A DNA stretch of 64,000 bases from Macrostomum hystrix (lineage: Eukaryota; Platyhelminthes; Macrostomidae). Positions 50,601 to 59,100 of this stretch are shown piece after piece. Positions within the stretch are counted from its first letter, which is position 1; each line of letters begins with the position of its first letter. The stretch spans positions 868,001 to 932,000 of the forward strand of contig CATNEN010000003.1 in assembly GCA_950097015.1 (NCBI GenBank), in the 5' to 3' direction. The position numbers and the translations under genes were made by a program. The notes beneath the pieces are model-generated. The model was not told where the DNA came from. It saw nothing but the letters and a program-made list of their open reading frames with translations, and ran no database searches.

Positions 50601-53600
50601 CCACTGAAGTGCTCGCCTATCCGGAAATCACTGATAATGAAAATGTGAGGATGGTGCTAGACACTGACGCCAGCGACGATAGAATCGGCGCTTGCCTGGG
50701 TCAGATCCAGGCGGATGGCGTAGAAAGGCCCATCGCTTATTTTAGCCGCGCGATGAAGGAGTCGGAGAAACGTTATCCGATTACCAAAAAAGAGTTGCTC
50801 GCCTTGGTCGATGGGATGAAGCATTTTCGCTTCTACCTGATTGGCAAGAAATTCTTAGCCAGAACGGACCACAAAGCAATTCTATGGCTTTTGAGACAGA
50901 CGGAGGCACAGGGCATCCTAGGCAGATGGATAGAGAGGCTTAGTGAGTTCCAATTCGATATTGAGCATCGAAGTGGAGCCAAGCACTCTAATGCTGATGG
51001 ATTGTCCAGAAGGCCGTCAGAAGCAATCAAAACAGAAGAAGTAAATAGAATCTCAACCAGACAGTTGCCACGTGTTCAAGAGAAAGGATGCCAGACTGTA
51101 AGGAATGAGAAGAGAAAAAGAAAGACCAGGTCAAAACGAAAGTCTGCATTAACAAGCCAGCGCTTGTTTCAAGACAAACAAGGACCAAAACTGTTATTAT
51201 ATCGAATTAATGTCACTGCTGTTCCGAATTCAATGAGAATTATTGAAGAAATTGTGAAGAAAAATGGCGCTCCTAAAGCAAAGGCCAAGCCCGCAGAGCA
51301 AGGCATTAAGAGGAGGCAGCCAGAGCGCAAAAAGCCGCCAGACAAATCGCCGGACGTGTCAGATAGTGAGCTTAGCTCCGAAGAAAGAATTAGATGGTCC
51401 GCCCGTGGCAGGGAAAGTTTTGACCCGCACGAGGAAAATGACCCGCCAGAGAGCGATACCAATGAAAGCTCGGAGGAAATTGAAGAAATCCCCGAGGACT
51501 TAACAGATCAAGTTGCCTATAATCTCAGGCCACGCCTGACCCCACGCATCACGCAGACATGCGGTGATCTCGTGCCCAAGCTTAAGCGTGCTCGCTTTCA
51601 AAAACAATAGGCGAACGCCCACCACCCCAGGCCAGTAAGCCAATGGGTGATGATATTGCTCACATATTCCTCGTGTATTATTGTGTAATCTGGCGATACC
51701 TATATCGCTAATATATCCTGCGTGTATCAAATTTGTATTGTTGTGTAATTCCTACGATAAGACTGCGTCACGAAAATATTTTAAATACTCTCCGCATATT
51801 ATTTGGTATATTTTGTATACACATCGATATCCTCATTGTAAACAAAATCTCGGCATCCTATTGGTCAGGCACTCGCCCATTTTGTGACTATATAAAGGGC
51901 CACCTCGGAACAAGGGTTGCGCTAGCTAAGTGCTCTACTGAGACATACAGCCAACTCGCCATAATGGCCGAAAATACCTCACTGAGTGATTTCTTACAAG
52001 AACTCATTGACTGTAATGAAGTTCCAAATGAATTCACAGGAGTGAGTGTGGAAGTCCTGCCAGCAGGCAGCGAAACTGAGCCGCCAATAGGCGAGTGCAA
52101 TGTGGTTGACACCACGCCACGCAACGAATTGGCCGCTCCGCTGCGGCAGGCCACGCGGCCGAAACCACCTGCCTATAGGGGCACGGCTGTCAAGCGGATG
52201 AGAACCTCAAGCCCGCGGCTGGAACCAGAGAATCGGCCACGAGGATCGCCGCAAAGCCGAGTCTCTAGACTGCCAATATCTACAGCCGAGATTCGTAGAC
52301 CTACAGTGCTATTGCAGCAGCCACCTGCGCATAGACCATCACAACCGACAAAGGTGGTGCAACAACCAAAGCCGCAATCAACAGTGTACAGACCACCGTC
52401 ACGCCAGCCGCTGGCTCCACGGCCTCAGAAGTTATCCACACCGGAGGATAATTGGCCACCGCGGTCTGCAGCAGCACATGGCCGGGCCGATCGGCCGGCT
52501 GCGTCAAGGATTCCACCACCCAGAATCGGGAACCGCGAAGAGCGCGTGGCCAAAGCACAGCACAAGTTGACGCAATATCTGCTAAAAATTGTGTTCCTGC
52601 GCCATGACCAAGCACTGCCGCAGAGGGCGCACATATGGCCTTCAATTCGCTCCCTACGCAGTGCGACGGACACGGCCGGGGCCATTACGGCCATGGAGAC
52701 GGTCGCCGACAGGATACGGCGAGCTCTAAATGCAGGCGACAGGCAGGCCTTCCGGACCCTACTGAACATCGAGGTACGCTGGATCCTCATCCAGCTAGGC
52801 TGGATCCACTACGAGGAACCACCACCGCAGTTTGAATTCTAGAGGGATTGACTAAGTGTTTTATCAATTTTTATGGACATTTATTTTTCTGCAAAGTGTT
52901 AATCCTTAGCTAACATCTTTCTGAAACTTTTGCTACGTATTTTGCTTTCTTTGTGTATGTTTTATGAAACTTTGTGTATTTTACTTATCTTCACTATACT
53001 TGGTATCTACGAATGTTAACTCTTTATTTTGCTAACATCTTTTGCTAATAATACTTCACTTAATTATTCAGTATTATTATTAAGAGGAGGCAGTTGTTGT
53101 GGGTCAAATTTAAATCCGCGCTAGAAAAATATACTGTATGTATACTGGTAATATTAGCCTTATTCGATTTGTTTAAAATGTAAAAATATACTGAGCATAT
53201 ATCCAGCGTACGTGGAAAAATTACTATAAATACAGCCCAGTTTCAATTAGATAGCTAACCGTTTCGTGACCATTATTAAGAAACAGTTCAATTCTCCTCG
53301 TGAGCAATCTTACAAAAGCCTTACTTATTTCTAAAGTAAGTGGAAGCCGTTGAAACCGATCCGGGGAAGCCCGAGTATAGACTGGCCAAAGAGCCTGAGT
53401 TATCTGACATATCTGTCTGAATCACCTGAGAGCATTGCCTCCAGAACTAACTAGATTTAATATCTAGAACATTACTGGCAGAAGGCCAGAAATATCGTGA
53501 CAAAAAGCCACGCTACCCAAACTATCTGTAGTTTGCATAAGTCCACCCGAGCAGGGGTGTGGTATAATGTATATGTCACTCTAAAATGATTGACAGGCAA

Positions 53601-54682
53601 TAAGTCAGAAGTTTAGGCCAATTACTTACAGTATGAGGAGAGTTTGAATTACTAGAAAAGTGCAATTGTAGAAGAAGCACTACAACATATTGTTGTATAT
53701 TGTGCAGAATAAACAAATGCATACTAATTTTTTAAAGCACAGACAAGTCGTAATGTGCTTTTAATTTATAATTTTAAGGGAAATATTTTTTATGTATGCA
53801 AATATTCCTCTTAATATTTAAAGTTGACGCAATAAATTAATTTAACGAATTTGATACACACATTAAACATAATTATAAGGGAATTTTCTAAGCAATAAGG
53901 TGGGTTCCACTAAAGCAATAAAATGGAGGCCAAAATGACTTAAAGCAGTAAAATTAAAACATATATATTTATACTTGCATTAATATAAGGTAATACTGGG
54001 ACTTTTACTTAAATTACTAAACTGCTGAATGCATACTAAAGCAAAAACTGTGCTAATCTTAAAACAATTTTTAAAGAAACGGACTTGCTTTTACTGAAGC
54101 TTAAACTTTGCAGTTAATTTATAAATACTCGTTAAACTATTATAAAAAGCTTCCTATCTACATTTTAACATTATTGAATTTATAAAGTTAGTTCTTTTTT
54201 TACAATTCATTTGAGTGTATATTTTTAGCGTAAAAAAAGTATGGACATAGTCTTGCGATATTATGTTTGTTTGTAAAGATCTAAATTTTATTCCTAAGCT
54301 CAGAAAGGATCAATATTATAAACACAAATGTATACTTTGTAAATTGCATTGTTTAGGCTGGCTTCTTTAAATATACGAGTACAGCTTTTAGAATTTTTGG
54401 TAGATCCAAAAATGTAATACAATGGTATAACTGTATTTCAGATAAGAGCAATATGGAATATTTCACAGTGATTGCTTTACTATCGTTACTATAATGCTGT
54501 GAATTCGCTTGATATATTATAGGAGACATAAGTCACGACAAGAGAAATGAAGTGCATTAACTTACTCCGATCTGCCTGACTTTAGCGTTGAAAATTCGGC
54601 CCTGTCGCTGCTGTTCTCTGTTTCGTCGCCGCTCAATCGCAGCAGCCTCTTTCCGATCGAGTGGTGTGTCTAGCTTATACAT
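44689..54682 (-). CDS. RIBC2: RIB43A-like with coiled-coils protein 2 (4 exons, 379 aa)
   Basis: Exons: 54682-54566 (39 codons), 46837-46250 (196), 45359-45114 (82), 44877-44689 (62 plus stop). All introns are phase 0 with GT-AG ends. The N-terminus MYKLDTPLDRKEAAAIERRR and the C-terminus AAYFMQFNTSSR match the RIB43A family, and total length equals the vertebrate protein (about 380 aa). Most of the chain is charged coiled coil. The family forms microtubule inner proteins on the protofilament ribbon of ciliary doublet microtubules, so the gene is expected to be active in ciliated or flagellated cells. Intron 1 is 7.7 kb only because a 6.8-kb retrotransposon sits in it in the opposite orientation, starting 70 bp upstream (in transcript sense) of exon 2. 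A minus-strand AATAAA about 15 bp past the stop may be the poly(A) signal. Confidence 0.95.
45475..45690. repeat. Minisatellite in RIBC2 intron 2, 17-bp unit
   Basis: Unit CTGCATCTCCCCTCTGC, about 12 copies. Confidence 0.93.
45850..46190 (-). repeat. Dispersed repeat D1, copy 2
   Basis: Inverse of D1 copy 1, in RIBC2 intron 2; same block order with smaller spacing. Confidence 0.6.
46908..47500 (+). repeat. 5' LTR
   Basis: 593 bp. It contains a TATA-like CTATAAATACAG at about 47037-47048, suitable for the genomic transcript, and is identical by eye to 53095-53687. Confidence 0.95.
47580..48722 (+). CDS. gag: Gag of the young gypsy element (380 aa)
   Basis: ATG at 47580, 80 bp after the 5' LTR. 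Residues 1-210 are a helical capsid-like region (IWLTAFDQRCEAEG and RSRSQGRNEPVENFSDAL are typical retrotransposon-gag features). A charged Gln-rich coiled segment is followed by a tandem array of NYQQQQ/NYQQRQ units (48316-48548). Near the C-terminus is one CCHC zinc knuckle, CFNCGNNGHVAKFC, for RNA packaging. It stops at TGA 48720-48722, directly after a slippery heptamer that shifts a fraction of ribosomes into pol. The antisense frame also reads through the repeat, which is only a consequence of the triplet-like periodicity. Confidence 0.95.
   Translation: MNANDAIAMLAEELRNRLELGPTRHVKIQKFTPNQEIRIWLTAFDQRCEAEGIEEAHRKRELLANLDLSTAFAAVQRMNLPDDLDYEDFKERLVERFGRTGSSAEFREEFRSRSQGRNEPVENFSDALIELATRAFPNMTAEQREEEIIEQFIKGVKVPAETREKLIFAAPATLQDARRMLRRMETAWNMSHKGVSMKMAKSDEAEQKRQSRIEEILLRQQEELEQQKRTMQELMVSVQMATQNLQQQQNYQQQQNYQQQNYQQRQNYQQQQNYQQQQNYQQQNYQQRQNYQQQQNYQQRQNYQQQQNYQQRQNYQQQQNYQPKQQPNTQAQQQQSQNYQQQQQQQDRPPRICFNCGNNGHVAKFCRSSGLANSNQQQGN
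48713..48756 (+). promoter_or_regulatory. -1 programmed ribosomal frameshift site between gag and pol
   Basis: The heptamer GGGAAAC (48713-48719) is read in zero frame as G-GGA-AAC, immediately followed by the gag TGA. After an 8-nt spacer comes an 8-bp perfect stem, GAGGATCG (48728-48735) pairing with CGATCCTC (48749-48756). Slippage by -1 enters the pol frame. GGGAAAC is a known retroviral -1 slippery sequence. Confidence 0.88.
48719..51610 (+). CDS. pol: Pol (protease-RT-RNase H, no integrase), made by -1 frameshift
   Basis: The frame is open from just before the gag stop and is entered by -1 slippage, so it has no start codon of its own; a Met exists at 49013 but lies downstream of the protease site. 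Protease has LLDTGAGHNFLS at about 48896. RT has RIVSDFRVLNSR, SSLDLNSGYWQVP and YIDD at 50198-50209. RNase H has all four acidic positions (LDTDAS, KKELLALV, ARTDHKAIL, NADGLSRRP). After RNase H, where an HHCC finger and DDE integrase core should begin, there is only a basic, Lys/Arg- and Glu-rich stretch ending YNLRPRLTPR. About 963 aa. The frame is intact throughout, so the loss is a clean replacement or deletion, not decay. Confidence 0.94.
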   Translation: MRSEDRAERPRSSGTNKCKLKASEPAVATSAPKIESTNIEIKGREAILQGEIRGKSLNFLLDTGAGHNFLSRSSWKNTFRKEEIYNSNRRVTTFDGSEVEIIGEVTTVLNFGDISISTLFLLCDHESDDILGMEFFLKYCNNINFSQGMVVLKNGRCLPIQFTKLPVRICRVYSQEKITVPASSALKIPVRLATNYERNYGTPMTVEAINDQIQLKEGSVGVTPTLVTMIDETGVVEVVNKHNYEINIPKSSLIGLAKPLKSKNLNYYIECDKETERIGSVKEESDEWIKEIHLGKELSDIQQEQVKQLIKDNRKAFSQNSREMGLTHLITHEIVLQDTTPVRIPTRRIPPHLQKQVDEQLDDMLAKNLIRPCYSTYSTPLVIVPKKDGTLRIVSDFRVLNSRVHYYPYPLPNIQETFSHLTGSQFFSSLDLNSGYWQVPIKEEHKHMTAFSTLTRGQFEYQVMAQGLSNAPGTFQRLMNTVLEGIQHRYAMSYIDDIITYSKRFEEHLQHLAEVFKRIISAGLKLRPKKCFLFQQELQYLGHVIGKYGIRTDPAKIEAIASWPTPRDVKELRSFLGLCNYYCRFVKNYAEAAHPLFQLTKKNIQNFKEKWNSSHDAAFQLLKQRMTSTEVLAYPEITDNENVRMVLDTDASDDRIGACLGQIQADGVERPIAYFSRAMKESEKRYPITKKELLALVDGMKHFRFYLIGKKFLARTDHKAILWLLRQTEAQGILGRWIERLSEFQFDIEHRSGAKHSNADGLSRRPSEAIKTEEVNRISTRQLPRVQEKGCQTVRNEKRKRKTRSKRKSALTSQRLFQDKQGPKLLLYRINVTAVPNSMRIIEEIVKKNGAPKAKAKPAEQGIKRRQPERKKPPDKSPDVSDSELSSEERIRWSARGRESFDPHEENDPPESDTNESSEEIEEIPEDLTDQVAYNLRPRLTPRITQTCGDLVPKLKRARFQKQ
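51855..51925 (+). promoter_or_regulatory. Internal core promoter upstream of ORF3
   Basis: An inverted CCAAT box (ATTGG at 51860) is followed by a consensus TATA box CTATATAAAG (51888-51897). The expected start lies about 30 bp on, near 51920, and ORF3 ATG is at 51964. The spacing is that of an ordinary RNA polymerase II promoter, separate from the LTR. Confidence 0.65.
51964..52842 (+). CDS. Third ORF of the gypsy element, unknown function (292 aa)
   Basis: Sits in the env position between pol and the 3' LTR. The N-terminus MAENTSLSDFLQELID is short and acidic. The centre (about 60-200) is Pro/Arg/Gln-rich and probably disordered. The C-terminal ~90 residues look helical (REERVAKAQHKLTQYLLKIV, then DRIRRALNAGDRQAF and LLNIEVRWILIQLGWIHYEE). 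There is no signal peptide, no transmembrane segment and no Env-like Cys pattern, so it is not an envelope protein. The basic middle could bind nucleic acid; the C-terminal domain could oligomerise. It has a dedicated TATA promoter, which argues for a separate transcript. An upstream extension in the same frame (to 51733) crosses the promoter and is unlikely to be used. Confidence 0.7.
   Translation: MAENTSLSDFLQELIDCNEVPNEFTGVSVEVLPAGSETEPPIGECNVVDTTPRNELAAPLRQATRPKPPAYRGTAVKRMRTSSPRLEPENRPRGSPQSRVSRLPISTAEIRRPTVLLQQPPAHRPSQPTKVVQQPKPQSTVYRPPSRQPLAPRPQKLSTPEDNWPPRSAAAHGRADRPAASRIPPPRIGNREERVAKAQHKLTQYLLKIVFLRHDQALPQRAHIWPSIRSLRSATDTAGAITAMETVADRIRRALNAGDRQAFRTLLNIEVRWILIQLGWIHYEEPPPQFEF
53095..53687 (+). 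repeat. 3' LTR
   Basis: 593 bp, the same sequence as the 5' LTR, followed by the TATT target duplication. Confidence 0.95.
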
Positions 54683-56190
54683 TTCGACAGCAAATTGTTT
54701 TAGTAGAAGTATGGTAGTAAAGAGAAACCATAAAATTATTTTGCTTAGATTCAAGTAATTCATAAATGAACGCCAGACTTAAAGTAACTATGGAAGCACA
54801 CTTTAACAAAACAGAATCGACCTTTTACGTCTTTCTTACTTTAATACGAATTTTGTTGTATTAAAGGACCTCTTCTAATGTAAGTAGGAATAATTTTACT
54901 TCAAAAAAAGATTTACTAATTTTACGCTATTTAATAAACTAAAGAGCAAATGGACCACTAAGAGTAGAACATTATAATCCTTAGTAGAATTTGCTAGAGA
55001 CACAATCTCAAGCAATTTATATTTTGTATTAGCAAGGCATGATGAAATTAAAAAGCTTTGAAAAACCTAAGTACCACCAGTAGAAGGCGCATTTTAACTG
55101 TGTTTAATAGGTAAACAGTACCCTTTGATTTTTTTATCAAATAAACATACTATTTCACTTTCGATCGCATTGACTGATGACTAACTGACCACCTCACTGA
55201 GTAAACGTAGCTACAATTAATATAAAAGCTTGTATTTAGAACGTTTATGTAAAATTTAAGGCGTATTTTGATGTGCAACTTATGAATAAAGAAGTTACGA
55301 GCTACATGTTAGTATTGTTTTAATTACTGAATTTAATTTGGTTTAATATAGACTTAATAATTTACGCTTCATTAACCACGCGTCATTTATAGCTTTTTAC
55401 TTTGCTTGACTTTAAATTTCAAATGTATTATTTAAATCATAGCCACTCGTAATTACAAAAGACAGAAAACGATTGAATTCACTCAGCAATAACGCGAATA
55501 TGCATGAAAAAAAGACTCAAAGAATTGGAACGGTAGTTATATTGAGTTATTTTATTGCATCTATTGGGAGCGCATTAATTTTTTTCTTTAGAATACGAAT
55601 AACTAGCAATAATGCATGAAACTCTTTGCACTACTGACAGTAGGACAATGAGCATAGGAAAATTCAGATACTCCGGGCAGCTTTGCGCAAAACAATTAAG
55701 AAATCTAAGATCTATTTCATAAACGTTGATTGGGCATTCATTAGAGTAATATATAGTATCTATTTATGTCTAGAACAAAGAATTGCGGTACTAAATCCAA
55801 AGCACAAACATTTTCTATTTACTTTTTAGTCATAGTAAAAGTTTTATCATAGCCATGCGGACGAAGAAAAAACATGGTAAATGAAACAAAACAAGGAAAG
55901 TGCACATGCCCGGAAACCAGACGAGAATAACAAATTACCAGCGTTAAATAATCAAGAATTCATCTTTATAGGAAGAAAAAGGAAGTGGAAAAGTTGCATG
56001 ACATAATTCTTATAACTCACTACTATAAGTAATAAGACAAGTGTATTTTTAATGTCGACTTTATGTAATTTTTCAATTAGATGGAACACTGCTATATGTT
56101 TCAGCTCAGATACACGAAACGGAACGCACAGAAAGTCATAAAAGTTTCAATTACGACTTAAACTTAAAATAATTAAACACTTTCTTAATA
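54683..56190. other. Gene-free spacer between RIBC2 and GORASP
   Basis: Strongly AT-rich. Should hold the RIBC2 promoter and the GORASP 3' UTR; nothing specific was recognised. Confidence 0.55.
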
Positions 56191-59100
56191 TTAAGGAGCC
56201 ACAACAGCGCTAGGATTCTGCGGCTGCATTGGCGGCGGCGGCGGCGGCGGCGGCGGCGGAAGATGCAATGACGGCACATTCACACTGACTGGCGGCATTC
56301 CGGGCAGAGTCAGCTGGGTGCTGACCGCAGGAAAGTCTGTGGGTATTGACTCGCTGACTGGCTGCGGCGGCGGCGGTCCAGCTGGCGAAGGATGATCATG
56401 GGACTGACCATGACCGCCATACTGTTCATGGGAGTGACCATGACCACCGGAATGATCATGGGAGTGACCATGACCGCCGTACTGATCATGGGAGTGACTA
56501 TGACCACCGGAATGATCATTGGAGTGACCGTGGCCAGTGGTAAACTGGGGGTACTGTTTCACAGCAGGACTGCCGCCGGTGGATGAGCTCAGAGGAACCT
56601 GCAGTGGATTTTGAGAAAAACATTTTAGTTCAATTCAATCTGTTATCCCAAACTGGGACTTTGTTTTTTATCCCAAACCTGGAAATTGTCAGTTATCCCA
56701 AATCAGGACATTGTCTGTCATCCCAAACCTGAACATTCTTCATAATCCCAAACCAGGGCATTGTTCATCATTCTAAACTAGGACATTATCTATTATCCCA
56801 AACCAAGGCATTGTTCGTTATCCCAAACCAGGACATTGTTAATTATCCCAAAACTAGGATATTGTCTGTTATCCCAAAAATGCTACCACTTTATTGAGTT
56901 TTTATATCTCCCAGAATCTCACATCTGCAAAGTGCTCGCCATTGGCAACGGAGGCGCCGCCCTCCGCAAGGCTGTCTGGAAACTGCTCGCAAAGGGGAAT
57001 TCGATGCAAATAGCCGTAGCCGATGCCGCAGCCGAGAAGGCCTTCGCCGCCCCAGGCCGAGTTTGGCACAATGGTCACTTCACGGCACGAGTCGGTGACA
57101 GTGCTGTACACGTACAGTTTTAGGGGCTTGTTGTCGTGCGCTTCAATCATGGAGAACAGATCCTCTGCGTCCTGCATTGAGTGATGTGGCTACAATAATA
57201 AACCTGTATTATAGAAACACCGCCAATATGTTAGGAGGTGTGGGATTTTAGACAGACTATATTGGGTGGGATTTTAGACAGACTATATTGGGTGGGATTT
57301 TAGACAGACTATATTGGGTGGGATTTTAGACAGACTATATTGGGTGGGATTTTAGACAGACTATATTGGTTGGGATTTTAGACAGACTATATTGGGTGGG
57401 ATTTTAGACGGGATATCTAGGGTTGGATTTTAGACAGGATATCAAGGGGGATGTCAGACAGGATATCTAGAATGGGATTTTAGAAAGGATATCTAGACCT
57501 GCAGCAGGGCGTCAGCGCCGATGATATAGTCGCTGTCAGATTGGAATCCAGCTAGAGCAGCTGGCGAATTCGGCTGCACATCCATGACGTGCCAGACGTT
57601 CTCGTTTGCGCCCTGGAATGAGCAGAATCGAATGCTGACACCGAGGAGACCCTGACCGCCCCAGCTGTCGGTTGGAACAATGGTGACCTCGCGACACACT
57701 TGGGTCTTGCTGCTGTAGACCAAAGCTCGCACCGGCTTGTCCTTGTTGGCCAACAACAACTCGCGAAGCTTGTCATTGTCCTCATTCTAAAAGTATGAGG
57801 ATTGGTAATAAGTGATCTAGCTGCTAATTCAATGGGAAATCATATTTCAGGCCGTTGGTTTTTTAAGCACCTACCAATCTAGTGTTGCCAATGGCAACAA
57901 TGAAGTCAAAGAATGCTTCAAGGCCAGCTTTGTGACCAGGTGAGTTTTCTTGGACCTAAAATTTGATAGCATTTTTGTTTTTTTAAGGCTTTTTAACTTC
58001 AACATGAACCATTAGTGAACCTTAAGCCATTAGTATAAAGTATGGCTTAAGTGCTATAAGCAATCTACCAAAATAGATTCTATAAATTATAAAGAAAATT
58101 AGTTGGACTATAGGCCTATATGAACCTATAATTATAAAACATACTATCCAAAAATGTTGGCTTTTCTCAACTCTAGATTAACAAACATAAATTTAGTTTT
58201 AAAATTATTAGAATTTTTGTCTACTCACTTCAGTTTAGACTGAATGCCTGAATTGAATTTAGAAAAATAGCACTGATTAGAACAATAATGACAGCACTGG
58301 ATAGGGTAATGTATCATCAACCAAACAGTGTATCTTCAAAACCGAACAAGAATTTTGACTCCTTCCTTGGTCTCATGCAAGACAGAAACAAGCTATTGTG
58401 TTTCACAGAACAACTAATTTGATAGTCAAAGAAATTATCTACAAGCTGAGGCATGATGTGCAATAAAGCATTAAGAGAAAAGAAATATATTTATGTTTCA
58501 GTAGAATTTTTTATTGCAAAAGCATACTTTTTAACAACATTTTTTCAGTATGTACTTTAGACAAAGATTGTATAATGTGGTTGCTTGCCAATTAAATGAC
58601 CATAAATGTAGTTATTTATAGAGCATGAAAAATGCTTTCAAATTACATAATTCATGATAGTTCACTCCTTAAAATAAGATTAAACCACTCACTCAAATTG
58701 TAAAACCAAACATCAAATTCTCTGTTTGGTTTGAAGATACATGAAAATCATTGTTCGGTTTTAGATAAAAAGCAGGAATAACTTTTGGCAGTGCTTATCC
58801 CCACGGTACCATAGAAATAATTTTTGTCTTATTCCTACAGTACTGTGGAAATAATTTCCTGCTTATCCGCACGGCACACTGACGAGATAGCTGTCCTATC
58901 TTCAACATATTCCGTGGGAATAATTTCCCACAAAATAGTTTCAAACAGGAATATTTCATATGGGAATAGTTTCAAACGTAGAGTGGGTAGGATTCGTAGC
59001 TCCAGAGATGCGTAAAGTAATAGACCGTATTGGTTAACTAACTGCGAAAAAAGCAGAAAACTTTAATTTCTTTACTTGCTTTTAAAAACTGGAAGAAAAA

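Larger units (their letters stand above)
46908..53687 (+). mobile_element. Young Ty3/gypsy LTR retrotransposon lacking integrase, with third ORF
   Basis: The 593-bp LTRs look identical base for base, are bounded by TGTTG...CAACA, and are flanked by a 4-bp duplication TATT (46904-46907 and 53688-53691). A primer-binding site TGGTGGCAGCGG follows the 5' LTR, resembling the complement of a tRNA-Leu 3' end. The polypurine tract TTAAGAGGAGGCAG precedes the 3' LTR. The element encodes Gag, a Pol with protease-RT-RNase H only, and an extra 3' ORF. It lies in intron 1 of RIBC2, antisense to that gene. LTR identity implies very recent insertion despite the missing integrase. Confidence 0.96.

Noticed and set aside
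51733-51963. Upstream in-frame extension of retrotransposon ORF3
   Set aside because: It crosses the TATA box and predicted leader; the Met at 51964 fits better.
51964-52842. ORF3 as an envelope gene
   Set aside because: Position fits, but there is no signal peptide, transmembrane helix or Cys framework.
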